Source: an uncultured Woeseiaceae bacterium
GTDB lineage: Bacteria > Pseudomonadota > Gammaproteobacteria > Steroidobacterales > Woeseiaceae
NCBI GenBank assembly: GCA_947258565.1
Contig: CAMYJB010000002.1
Span: 186,001-250,000, forward strand
Length of the DNA: 64,000 nucleotides
Reading direction: 5' to 3'
Position numbers and translations under genes: made by a program. Each line of letters begins with the position of its first letter. Within the stretch, counting starts at the first letter, position 1. A model generated the notes under the pieces. It had not been told where the DNA came from and ran no database searches. It saw nothing but the letters and a program-made list of their open reading frames with translations. Below are positions 53,020 through 60,791 of this stretch, piece after piece.

Positions 53020-53047
53020 GGCGGTTCCGAGAGGAACCGCCTTTTTT
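53020..53047 (+). terminator. Rho-independent terminator without an upstream gene
   Basis: GGCGGTTCC (53020-53028), loop GAGA, GGAACCGCC (53033-53041), then TTTTTT (53042-53047). The 9-base perfect stem and six T residues are textbook. Its orientation is rightward, with no rightward gene before it for several kilobases, which supports a small RNA or attenuated leader. It ends 43 bases before the CDF ATG. Confidence 0.9.
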
Positions 53048-53090
53048 AGTTCCCTGGCGCGTGTACCGATCTCTTCGACGGGTTTCATCT

Positions 53091-53963
53091 ATGGCATCCG
53101 ACCACGGCAGCGGCAACATGAAGCGTGTCCTCATTGCGCTGACGCTGACCGGCACCTTCATGGTCGTCGAGGTTATCGGTGGCATTCTCGCCGGTTCACT
53201 CGCGCTGCTCGCCGACGCGGGCCATATGTTGACGGACACCATGGCGCTCGCGCTCGCCGCTGTGGCCTTCCACGTCAGCAAGCGGCCTGCAGATGCGCGG
53301 CGTACCTTCGGGTATCAGCGTTTCCAGATTCTCGCCGCTTTCGTCAACGGTCTGAGCCTGCTGATCATCGTTGGCTGGATCCTTTTCGAAGCGATGCGTC
53401 GCTTTCTTTCGCCGGTAGAGGTGGCGGGAGCGACGATGTTGATCGTGGCCGGGGCCGGCCTGGTCGTAAATGTAATTGCTTTCGCGGTCCTGCACAGCGG
53501 CGATCGCGACAATCTCAACATTCGCGGCGCAGCGTTGCACGTGGCTGGAGACCTGCTCGGCTCCGTGGCCGCAATCGTCGCCGCAATCGTGATCATCTAT
53601 ACCGGCTGGATGGCGATCGATCCACTGTTGTCGGTCGCCGTAGCGTTTCTGATTCTCAGGAGCGCGTGGGCGCTGGTGCAGCAGAGCGGGCACGTCTTGC
53701 TGGAGGGTGCGCCCGAGTGGCTCGATCGCGAAGAGATGCAGCAAAGAATCGTCGAGCGCGTCCCCGGGGTGACGGGGATTCACCACGTCCACGTCTGGGG
53801 CCTGACGCCGCAGGACCTCATGTTGACGATGCATCTCCGGATCGCCGCGGATGTGTCAAGCCCGACGCAGGTCGTGAGGCAGGTCAAGGCGACCCTGAGA
53901 GACGAATACGGTATCGGGCATTCGACGATAGAGATAGAGACCGATGACTGCGCCGACCACTAA
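53091..53963 (+). CDS. Cation diffusion facilitator (zinc exporter)
   Basis: A 290-residue CDF transporter with six helices and a cytoplasmic C-terminal domain. The metal site motifs are DAGHMLTD (His45, Asp49) in helix 2 and HVAGD (His150, Asp154) in helix 5, the His/Asp pattern of ZitB-like zinc transporters. It exports divalent cations against a proton gradient. ATG 53091 is chosen; GTG 53061 and ATG 53118 are alternatives. Its end overlaps the convergent hpt gene by 4 bases. The preceding terminator may attenuate it. Confidence 0.9.
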   Translation: MASDHGSGNMKRVLIALTLTGTFMVVEVIGGILAGSLALLADAGHMLTDTMALALAAVAFHVSKRPADARRTFGYQRFQILAAFVNGLSLLIIVGWILFEAMRRFLSPVEVAGATMLIVAGAGLVVNVIAFAVLHSGDRDNLNIRGAALHVAGDLLGSVAAIVAAIVIIYTGWMAIDPLLSVAVAFLILRSAWALVQQSGHVLLEGAPEWLDREEMQQRIVERVPGVTGIHHVHVWGLTPQDLMLTMHLRIAADVSSPTQVVRQVKATLRDEYGIGHSTIEIETDDCADH

Positions 53964-54487
53964 TCCGTCGGTTCGATGATCCCGATGTACGGCAGCGTGC
54001 GCTCGTGCTCGGCGTAATCGAGGCCGTAGCCGACGACCCACTCGTCGCCAATGCCGAAGCCGATGTAATCGATGGGTACCTCCACCTCTGCGCGCTCGGG
54101 CTTGTGCAGCAGGGCGGCGGTCCTGACGGAGGCGGGGTGATGCGATTCGAGGATGCCGATCAGGTATTTGAGCGTGTGGCCTGTATCGACAATGTCCTCG
54201 ACGATCAGCACGTGGCGGTTTTCGATATTGCCGCGCACATCCATCACGAGGCGTACGGCGCCCGAGGAAACACTGCCCGAGGCGTAGCTTGAAACGGCGA
54301 TGAATTCGATCGTGCGTGGGATCGTCAGTTGCCGCGACAGGTCGGCGAGGAAGATGAATGCGCCCTTGAGTACGCCGACCAGTACGATGTCGCCCTTGTC
54401 GCTGTAGTCGGCAGAAATCTGGGCGGCGAGTTCGGCGACGCGTGCCTGGATGTCCTGTTCGCTGATCAGTACCGGCGGCTGGTTCAA
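53960..54487 (-). CDS. hpt: Hypoxanthine phosphoribosyltransferase
   Basis: A 175-residue purine salvage enzyme converting hypoxanthine and guanine with PRPP to IMP and GMP. GVLKGAFIFLADL and LIVEDIVDTGHTLKYL (the PRPP-binding signature) are present, along with a C-terminal YIGFGIGDEWVVGYGLDY base-binding segment. The normal length is reached from TTG 54487; the frame continues upstream but that part is unlike the family. It diverges from a deoxynucleoside kinase gene 86 bases away, forming a salvage pair. Confidence 0.93.
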   Translation of the reverse strand: MNQPPVLISEQDIQARVAELAAQISADYSDKGDIVLVGVLKGAFIFLADLSRQLTIPRTIEFIAVSSYASGSVSSGAVRLVMDVRGNIENRHVLIVEDIVDTGHTLKYLIGILESHHPASVRTAALLHKPERAEVEVPIDYIGFGIGDEWVVGYGLDYAEHERTLPYIGIIEPTD

Positions 54488-54573
54488 TGTTCGGGCCCGT
54501 GGTCCGCGATCACTGCAGGATAGGTTATCTTGTATGTGGAAGCCAGACGCGAATGCGGTAAGGTAGCCGGGGT

Positions 54574-55209
54574 ATGAAACGTTCCATTGCCATCGCAGGT
54601 AACATGGGCGCGGGCAAGTCGACACTGGTTGATTTCCTCGCGCGCACCTATGGCGTGATGCCGTTCTACGAGCCGAATGACGAGAACCCGTACCTGTCGG
54701 ATTTCTACAGGGACATGAAGCGCTGGGCGTTCCAGTCGCAGCTCTATTTTCTGGCCAACAAGTTTCGCCTGCACCAGGAACTGGACCGGCAGCCGGGCGT
54801 GGTCGCGCTCGACCGCACCATATTCGAGGATGCGGAGATCTTTGCAACTGCGCTGCATCAGATGCGCAAGATTTCGAAACGCGACTGGCAAACCTACCAG
54901 AGTTTCTACGGCGCCATCCTCGATGCGATCCGGCCGCCGGATCTCATGATCTACCTGCGCTGCTCGATGCGTACCCTGCGGCAGCGCATACGCTTGCGAG
55001 GTCGCGCGATGGAGCGTGACGTGCCGCTGTCCTACCTCAAGCGCCTCGAGCGGCTGTACGACGAGTGGATCGATTCCTACGAGATGAGCGACGTGCTGGT
55101 CCTGGAGACGGACAAACTCGACTATATTCACGATCTCGTCCATCGTCTGGACGTCATGCAGCGAATCGAGGCCGTGCTGCCACCGGAGATGGGCAAGCCG
55201 GCGTGCTGA
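54574..55209 (+). CDS. Deoxynucleoside kinase
   Basis: A 211-residue kinase of the dCK/dGK type. The P-loop is AIAGNMGAGKST (residues 6-17), followed by PNDENPYLSDFY with the substrate-contacting Glu/Asn, ALDRTIFEDAEIF (the DRS-like motif) and an Arg-rich lid, RQRIRLRGRAMERD. It phosphorylates deoxynucleosides for dNTP salvage; specificity cannot be judged. It is transcribed opposite hpt. It is followed after 24 bases by the FetB-like permease with no obvious functional link. Confidence 0.92.
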   Translation: MKRSIAIAGNMGAGKSTLVDFLARTYGVMPFYEPNDENPYLSDFYRDMKRWAFQSQLYFLANKFRLHQELDRQPGVVALDRTIFEDAEIFATALHQMRKISKRDWQTYQSFYGAILDAIRPPDLMIYLRCSMRTLRQRIRLRGRAMERDVPLSYLKRLERLYDEWIDSYEMSDVLVLETDKLDYIHDLVHRLDVMQRIEAVLPPEMGKPAC

Positions 55210-55233
55210 CTTGCGCGACGTCCGCCTGCTCCA

Positions 55234-55947
55234 ATGAACACCGGCATACTGGAAATCTCCCTGCAGGGTCTCCTGTATGCGTTTCTGCCCGCGCTGTTCG
55301 TCCTTTTCATCATGTGGCGCTGGCAGGCCGGCACCGGTACCGCGGTCTACGCGATGGCGCGCATGCTGGTGCAGCTGTTCGCCATCGGCTACGTGCTTAT
55401 CTACATCTTCGAGAGCGACAGCTACTGGGTCATCGCCGGTGTCCTTACGATCATGATCGTCGTCGCAAGCTGGATCGCGGTGCGGCCGCTCGGCGGCACA
55501 AAGAGGCAGTCCTGGCCGAACTCGCTGCTCGCGATCGGTTTCACGAGCGTGGTCATCCTGGCACTGGTTACGCAGGTGGTGATCGGCGTCGAGCCCTGGT
55601 TCAGCCCACGCTACGTAGTGCCCCTCGGTGGCATGGTCGTCACTGGCGCGATGAATGCCGTGAGTCTCGCGGCGGAACGTTTCCAGTCCGAAACCGCTCG
55701 CGACGAGCCGGTGCCCGACGCTCTCCGCAGTGCGTTCAAGACCGCGCTCATACCGATTCTCAACATGCTTTTTGCGGTTGGTGTGGTGTCGTTGCCGGGG
55801 ATGATGACGGGGCAGATTCTCTCCGGGGTTTCGCCGCTGATTGCCGCGAAGTACCAGATAATCGTCATGGCCATGTTCTTCGGTACGGGCGGCATCGCGG
55901 CCGCGATCTACCTCGAGCTGGAAAGCCGCCGCGCGGGTCGCGCCTGA
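55234..55947 (+). CDS. FetB-like (UPF0014) ABC transporter permease
   Basis: A 237-residue membrane protein with about seven helices. ALVTQVVIGVEPWFSPRYVVPLGGMVVTGAMNA and SLPGMMTGQILSGVSPLIAAKYQI are the UPF0014 signatures. E. coli FetAB is reported to export iron and to relieve peroxide stress. The expected ATP-binding FetA gene is absent on both sides, so the ATPase must be elsewhere. The 3' end is 6 bases from the convergent transglycosylase gene. Confidence 0.85.
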   Translation: MNTGILEISLQGLLYAFLPALFVLFIMWRWQAGTGTAVYAMARMLVQLFAIGYVLIYIFESDSYWVIAGVLTIMIVVASWIAVRPLGGTKRQSWPNSLLAIGFTSVVILALVTQVVIGVEPWFSPRYVVPLGGMVVTGAMNAVSLAAERFQSETARDEPVPDALRSAFKTALIPILNMLFAVGVVSLPGMMTGQILSGVSPLIAAKYQIIVMAMFFGTGGIAAAIYLELESRRAGRA

Positions 55948-55953
55948 GCGTCC

Positions 55954-56745
55954 TCAGTCAATACGAAAACCGGCGCCGCGGAGCATCCTTGCGCTCGAGT
56001 CGAATTCCTGCCGGTCGGCGTAGGTCATGACCACTTCGAACTCTCCCGTGCCGCGGCGGAACCAGTCGAGATTCAGGTCGGGGGCCTGCTGCTCGAGGCT
56101 CTCGACAAATGCAGCCGCACGGTACGGCTCACCGAACGTCACCAGTGTCGACTGTCCGAGTTCGGAATACAGCGCATCGCCGACAGGCTTCCCCGCATTG
56201 CCCTCGCCGAGAACGTAGTTCAGGTGCCGAAATATGTAGCCGGAATACCAGTTCGCGCCGGACGGAATCGCACCGCCGCCGACCGGAATGCGCCGTGGAC
56301 CGTAGTTGTAGGCGGCCAGTGCAAGGTGAAGATTGCCCTTGTAGCGCGCCAGAAGTTCCTTCAGGTAACGCGCACCCGCGTCGATATTCGTACAGGGGTC
56401 GTACAGTTCGCTAAGGCGATGGATGCCCAGGTGCCTCGCCGTATCGGGCCACAGGATCTGCATCACGCCGTGGGCATTGGCCCGCGATCGTGCCGTGGCC
56501 TCGAAATCGCTTTCGCCGCGAGCGACGGCGAGCAGCAGCGTCTCGGGCAGGTCGTATTGCCGGGCCGCGCTGCCAAAGCAGTTTGCAAACGGAAAGCGAT
56601 AGGCCGGCTCGAGCTGAGTCTTTGTGCTGGAGTAGTCGCGCCACGCGCTGTCTAGATCCGGCTCGACGGTGCGCGCTTCGACGCCGGTGACGAAGACCAG
56701 TAACGGCATGAGCCGGAGTATCGTCGGGAATCGTCGCTGCAGCAC
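55954..56745 (-). CDS. Lytic transglycosylase (SLT family), last gene of envelope operon
   Basis: A 263-residue murein hydrolase. A signal-like segment (LRLMPLLVFVTGVEA) is followed by the SLT domain. LLLAVARGESDFEATARSRANAHGVMQILWPDTARHLGI carries the catalytic Glu and the GLMQ-type motif, and HLALAAYNYGP the second signature. It cleaves the MurNAc-GlcNAc bond with 1,6-anhydro formation. GTG 56745 has GGAGG upstream; the longer open frame lacks this. It lies 1 base from the SPOR-like gene, tightly coupled to the proton-channel operon upstream. Confidence 0.9.
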   Translation of the reverse strand: MLQRRFPTILRLMPLLVFVTGVEARTVEPDLDSAWRDYSSTKTQLEPAYRFPFANCFGSAARQYDLPETLLLAVARGESDFEATARSRANAHGVMQILWPDTARHLGIHRLSELYDPCTNIDAGARYLKELLARYKGNLHLALAAYNYGPRRIPVGGGAIPSGANWYSGYIFRHLNYVLGEGNAGKPVGDALYSELGQSTLVTFGEPYRAAAFVESLEQQAPDLNLDWFRRGTGEFEVVMTYADRQEFDSSARMLRGAGFRID

Positions 56746-56746
56746 C

Positions 56747-57280
56747 TCAGCCCTCCGGAAGCCGCAGGCCGGTCGCCGCGGATATCTGCGACAGGTTTGC
56801 AGTGATTTCCTGGTCGTCCTCGTAGGCGAACGCAACCTCGTAGACGCCCGGTTTCACCTTGACGACGCGGTAGTCGAGCCCGGTGACACGCTGCAGCTGG
56901 TCGACGAAACCATTGGCCGCAATCTCGCTGCGGAACGGGCTCCAGAACGCATACCACTGCGGTGAAGTGGCCGCCGGCACGGGCGGCGGCTCAGCCGGGG
57001 CCGGCGCGGCTTCGGATTCCTCGACCACCGCCGAGGGCGGCGCGGCTGCGGAGTCCTCGGCAACCGTCGCGGGCGGACCAGCCGGCGCGTCGATCCCCGC
57101 TACAGCCGGTACTTCCTGCGGCGCTTGCTCGGGCGCAGGCGGGCTTGCCCGCATTGGCAGCGTAATGACCGAATCCTCAACAACGCTCGACTCGGTCGTG
57201 AATTCCGGGATACCGACGAAGACGACCAGTGCGGCGACGGCAAGGGCGGATCCCACAAGCACACCCAGGGAACGCATCAT
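56747..57280 (-). CDS. Membrane-anchored SPOR-like protein
   Basis: A 177-residue protein. One N-terminal membrane helix (about 5-25) is followed by an Ala/Pro/Glu-rich periplasmic linker (40-110). A C-terminal 70-residue domain (QWYAFWSPFRSEIAANGFVDQLQRVTG, YRVVKVKPGVYEVAFAY) has the size and pattern of SPOR domains, which bind denuded peptidoglycan. This fits the adjacent transglycosylase that could create such sites. ATG at 57280. The SPOR assignment is by pattern only. Confidence 0.72.
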   Translation of the reverse strand: MMRSLGVLVGSALAVAALVVFVGIPEFTTESSVVEDSVITLPMRASPPAPEQAPQEVPAVAGIDAPAGPPATVAEDSAAAPPSAVVEESEAAPAPAEPPPVPAATSPQWYAFWSPFRSEIAANGFVDQLQRVTGLDYRVVKVKPGVYEVAFAYEDDQEITANLSQISAATGLRLPEG

Positions 57281-57290
57281 CGTTCTGTCC

Positions 57291-58793
57291 TCACAGCACG
57301 TCCTTTACTTCTATCGCACGCCAGCCGACGTGCCGGGCATGGCGTTCGGCGAGCACCGCGAATGCTTCGAGCCAGCGGTGCAGCGCGTTATTTTCAAGTC
57401 CCCGACGTATGGAGCCATTGCAACGCAGAGGGAGGGAATCGATGTGATTCGCGAACTCGCGCGCGGCTCGTGAATCGCTGACGGCAAACGCGTAGTAGGT
57501 ATCGACGGCCGGGGAGACCCGCCACTCCTTGATTTCACGTATCTCGCTGCTGCCTATCGTCGTGAACGGCACCGGGTAACGCATCGGCTCGCCGCGCGTC
57601 ACGACATGGGGCGCCGTGCGCTCGCGGCATGCGGAGCCGCCCAGCCGGACCAGCCCGTAGTTGGCTTGATATTCGAGAACAAACACGATCGCGTCGGCGC
57701 GCGTGTCGGCGACCAGTACGGAGCAGGGCCGTTGCGACTCGCCATAGCTCGTCGCCCGCACCGAGGTGTCCCCGGAAAGCACACAAATACCGCGATCCTG
57801 TGATTTCAGGAGTCGCATCGGACCCAGCAACGCATCACCGCCGCCGTGAGGAATGGACACGGTTGCGACCGGCCGAGCGGCAGGCGGCTGCCGGGGCGAA
57901 GGTTCGCCGGCAAGGCGGTAGCCTGGCAGCAGCACGTAGGCGCTGGCGCTCAGCGTGGACAGCTCGTTGCCGGGGTCGGTCGGCGATACCGTGAGCCAGT
58001 ACTGGTAGAGGGCGCCGTCGATCTGGTGCGCCTTGCCGCTCAACCTTGCATTGATCTGCTGCTCGTCGCCGGTCAACTCGAGCGCATCGTGGGCGGCCAG
58101 GTTGTTGCCGACCAGTTCTACCGTGGCGACCAGGTTGTCGCCGGGCTCGGCCATGCGATTCGACGAGACGATGTACCGGCCGCTGGTCTCGCGCAGCAAC
58201 GCGCACGCCAGTTCATGGGCGAGGTGCGCGGCCAGCAGGTCGGGTTCATCCCCGGAAAACGGCACATCGCGCGCGCCGCGAAACGTCGCGTCGGCCTGCG
58301 TCTGCCGCATGGCCCGCTGCTGGATGGTGCTGAGCGTTCCCTGCCAGGCTTTGCCGAAGCCCGACACCCAGTTTCGATCCTCGAGATCGAGGGCGCGGAC
58401 GCTGACGCCGTAGAGACCGTCAATGCGGCGCGATACCGAGATGCCGATGTAGTAGTGCACTTCATCCCGGGTGCAGTCCACCGACTGGGCGGCCGGGGTT
58501 GCGGTCGTGCCGCCCTGGCGCCGGCCGACGGATATGCCGGGCGTATTCAGGGCGGCATCGAGCAGCCGGTCACGCAGCGAGATGGCGAGTTCGTTGCTCA
58601 CCGACGCCGGCACGTTGTCCTCGAAGACGACGAACATCACCGATTCGCCCTTGAAGCGGGGGTGGTCGACGAGTTGCGAGGAGACGAAGGGCACCAGCTC
58701 ACGATCGAACCAGCGATCGAGGTTGCGTTCGGCCGCCACAGCCTGAGCTGCGAGCAGGAACAGGAAAATGACGGCCGCCGTGCTACGCATCAT
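57291..58793 (-). CDS. Secreted 500-residue protein of unknown function
   Basis: A signal peptide (residues 1 to about 21, AAQAVAA) precedes a domain with LVDHPRFKGESVMFVVFEDNV and SLRDRLLDAALNTPGISV. This is reminiscent of the TolB-N/FlgT/LPP20-type fold, in which a secreted protein carries alpha-beta modules. A middle section contains YYIGISVSRRIDGLYGVSVRALDL and LAHELACALLRETSGRYIVSSNR. The last third has beta-rich repeats and three to four Cys. No family is assigned. The ATGA overlap with the ExbD-like gene (58790-58793) makes it a likely structural or effector partner of the motor. Confidence 0.75.
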   Translation of the reverse strand: MMRSTAAVIFLFLLAAQAVAAERNLDRWFDRELVPFVSSQLVDHPRFKGESVMFVVFEDNVPASVSNELAISLRDRLLDAALNTPGISVGRRQGGTTATPAAQSVDCTRDEVHYYIGISVSRRIDGLYGVSVRALDLEDRNWVSGFGKAWQGTLSTIQQRAMRQTQADATFRGARDVPFSGDEPDLLAAHLAHELACALLRETSGRYIVSSNRMAEPGDNLVATVELVGNNLAAHDALELTGDEQQINARLSGKAHQIDGALYQYWLTVSPTDPGNELSTLSASAYVLLPGYRLAGEPSPRQPPAARPVATVSIPHGGGDALLGPMRLLKSQDRGICVLSGDTSVRATSYGESQRPCSVLVADTRADAIVFVLEYQANYGLVRLGGSACRERTAPHVVTRGEPMRYPVPFTTIGSSEIREIKEWRVSPAVDTYYAFAVSDSRAAREFANHIDSLPLRCNGSIRRGLENNALHRWLEAFAVLAERHARHVGWRAIEVKDVL

Positions 58794-59551
58794 GATGCCT
58801 CCAGCCGCAGTTCACCGTCCCGGCCGATTACCAGCGCGCCACCGGAGTTGCCGCGCATCAACGTGTCGAGCTGTTCGCGCAGTTTTCCCGGCAACGTCAC
58901 GCCCCAGCCCACACTGGTGGCGTCTGCGCCGGTACGCGCCAGCGCATCGATAACGGGACCGGGCACGGTACTCTTCTCCATCTCGTGGTATCTGTTCGGT
59001 GCAGACGCATCCCAGAAGCTGATGCGGCTCTCGCTAACCGTCATGCGGCGCGCGCGATCCCCGGCGATCGCGTACAGGCCCACCTTCCCGGCGGCTACGA
59101 GCCGCGTCAGCGCAAGGTCCGATTCGAATCGCAATGTAAAACCCTGGCGCGGGGCATCCGCAGGCGCTTCCCGTGGCGGTTCTGCCACCGGTTCCGGCGC
59201 TGCCACAGGTTCCGTCGTGCTCTTCCTGGCGACGAAGGTCGATGTCCATTTCGGCCGTGTGAGCTGCACGGCTTTTTCCGGCTCGGGATTCGGCAGGACC
59301 GGATCGGCCTTTGTCACCGGCGGTGCCGGGTTGGCTTCCACGGCCTTTGCCGTGGGTGGCGGTGCTGCCGGTGCAGGCGACTGCGTTGGCGCTTCGGGGA
59401 CCAGCGGGATGCTTTGCACAAGCGCAAAAATGGCAACCAGGCACAGGGCGAGGATTGCCATGAACCGCATGACGTCGGTCTGCAGGTCGGCAGCACCGCC
59501 GGCGTCCGTGTCACCGCGGTGCATGGGGTAAAAGAGGGGAGAGCGGCTCAC
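58790..59551 (-). CDS. ExbD/TolR-like protein with transmembrane Asp
   Basis: A 253-residue protein. A short N-terminus is followed by one helix (about 24-48), preceded by DLQTDVMRFMAILALCLV, in which Asp26 sits where ExbD/TolR proteins have their proton-binding Asp. A Pro/Ala/Glu linker (50-125) leads to a C-terminal domain that does not look like a standard ExbD periplasmic fold (GFTLRFESDLALTRLV, GWGVTLPGKLREQLDTLM). Overlaps of 4 bases on both sides bind it to the channel gene and the next gene. A divergent relative of ExbD is the best reading. Confidence 0.7.
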   Translation of the reverse strand: MSRSPLFYPMHRGDTDAGGAADLQTDVMRFMAILALCLVAIFALVQSIPLVPEAPTQSPAPAAPPPTAKAVEANPAPPVTKADPVLPNPEPEKAVQLTRPKWTSTFVARKSTTEPVAAPEPVAEPPREAPADAPRQGFTLRFESDLALTRLVAAGKVGLYAIAGDRARRMTVSESRISFWDASAPNRYHEMEKSTVPGPVIDALARTGADATSVGWGVTLPGKLREQLDTLMRGNSGGALVIGRDGELRLEAS

Positions 59552-60195
59552 TCGGCGGCCTCGACGGTGCTAGCGGCGGTACCGCGATGGCCGAGGTGCC
59601 GCTCGATGCGCCGCAGGCTCTCGCGCATTTCCGACGTGTCGGCACGAGCGGCCTTGTCGTAGCGCTGCTGCAGGCCCGAGCCCAGCGTCACGGTCTTGTA
59701 GACGCGCATGAGATAGCCGCCGATGCCGCCGAAGATCGTTGTCGACAGCGCAAGCAGGATGCCGCCGTCGATCATGCGCTCGAGCATTGCGAACGCGCCC
59801 TCCTGCAGGGCGACGTCCCTGTCACCCAATGCAAAGATCAGCGCGCTGCGCATTCCGATCGCCGTCCAGATGACGCCGGTACCGAAAAACAGGGTCGTCC
59901 AGATGTCGGTCAGGTGGTCGAGCTGGACGATCTGGTTGACCGGTCTGTCATCGTCGAGGTAGCGGCGCAGTCGCCCGAGCGTTATGAAGTAGGCCAGCAG
60001 GAGCCCGGCGAATACCGGGATCGAGGAACCCAGATTGGTGTAGGCCCAGTCCAGCCAGTCTCCCGGGGTGCTGATGGCGGTGTCATGGAGACGAATCAAC
60101 TCCAGCCGGGCCAGCGTGTACAACAACGCCGCGCCGCCGAGTAACGTGCCGAAGGCGCCGGCGACCAGTCCCTGCAGAAACAGCCGTTGCGTCAT
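59548..60195 (-). CDS. Divergent ExbB/MotA-like proton channel protein
   Basis: A 215-residue membrane protein with four hydrophobic helices: about 5-25, 58-75, 98-122 and 138-160. The third helix, TTLFFGTGVIWTAIGM, and the fourth, GGILLALSTTIFGGIGGYLMRVY, keep the small-residue/Thr pattern of ExbB/TolQ channel helices (LLGTVxGI and ALxTTxxG). Loop lengths differ from standard ExbB. Its direct neighbour is the Asp-bearing ExbD-like gene, which supports a motor function. Start ATG 60195; the upstream lipoprotein gene ends 12 bases before. Confidence 0.72.
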   Translation of the reverse strand: MTQRLFLQGLVAGAFGTLLGGAALLYTLARLELIRLHDTAISTPGDWLDWAYTNLGSSIPVFAGLLLAYFITLGRLRRYLDDDRPVNQIVQLDHLTDIWTTLFFGTGVIWTAIGMRSALIFALGDRDVALQEGAFAMLERMIDGGILLALSTTIFGGIGGYLMRVYKTVTLGSGLQQRYDKAARADTSEMRESLRRIERHLGHRGTAASTVEAAE

Positions 60196-60207
60196 CGCCG
60201 CGCCCCG

Positions 60208-60756
60208 TCATCGACTGGCAGCACAGGCCGTGCAGGTTGCCTCGAGCACCAGCTCGACCTCCTGGTAGAGGCGGTCGGCGCGGTAGTAGCCGTCACGATC
60301 CTCGCTCACCTTGAGAAGGCCGCGCTCCTTGTCGGAGAGTTCACGTTCCATATCGAACAGCATGCGTTGTTTGTTCGGGCAGGTATGAGAGCAGTTGTTG
60401 TAGTCGCCTTTCATCGACATGAATTTGACGTTGAAGAAGCGGTTGTAATACTCCTGTGCCTGCCGCGTGCTCAACAGGCCCTGGTCGCCGGACCAGAGGA
60501 GAAATTCGCTGAAGATGCGCTTGTTCTCCGGTTTCGGATCGCCTTCGGCGATCGTCAGTAAATCGTCGTAATAGCGGTCGAAGTGCGACTCGCAACCGGT
60601 GTTCAGCGACGTCTTGACGAAACCGATTGCGCTATCGAGATTGCGCGTCTGCGGAGAGGGGCAGCCGGGTTCTGTCGACGCGCACGCGGCAATCGTCATC
60701 AGGGCGGCGATCATGCCCAGGATCTTGACGGGGGAAATGAGGTTCTGCGTGATCAT
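60208..60756 (-). CDS. Cys-rich lipoprotein of unknown function
   Basis: A 182-residue lipoprotein. The signal ends in the lipobox TIAAC (Cys25). The mature part has eight Cys in all, including a CPSPQTRN start, NNCSHTCPNK and the C-terminal CTACAASR. The central helices are rich in Tyr/Asp/Phe (FDRYYDDLLTIAEG, FLLWSGDQGLLSTRQ). Disulfides or a metal site are possible. ATG 60756 has GGAG upstream. The frame is open further upstream in antisense to the next gene, but that part has no start fitting a signal. Second gene of the operon. Confidence 0.78.
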   Translation of the reverse strand: MITQNLISPVKILGMIAALMTIAACASTEPGCPSPQTRNLDSAIGFVKTSLNTGCESHFDRYYDDLLTIAEGDPKPENKRIFSEFLLWSGDQGLLSTRQAQEYYNRFFNVKFMSMKGDYNNCSHTCPNKQRMLFDMERELSDKERGLLKVSEDRDGYYRADRLYQEVELVLEATCTACAASR

Positions 60757-60791
60757 TTTTTTTGCTCCGTGCCGGATCGGGTGTCCATGGC

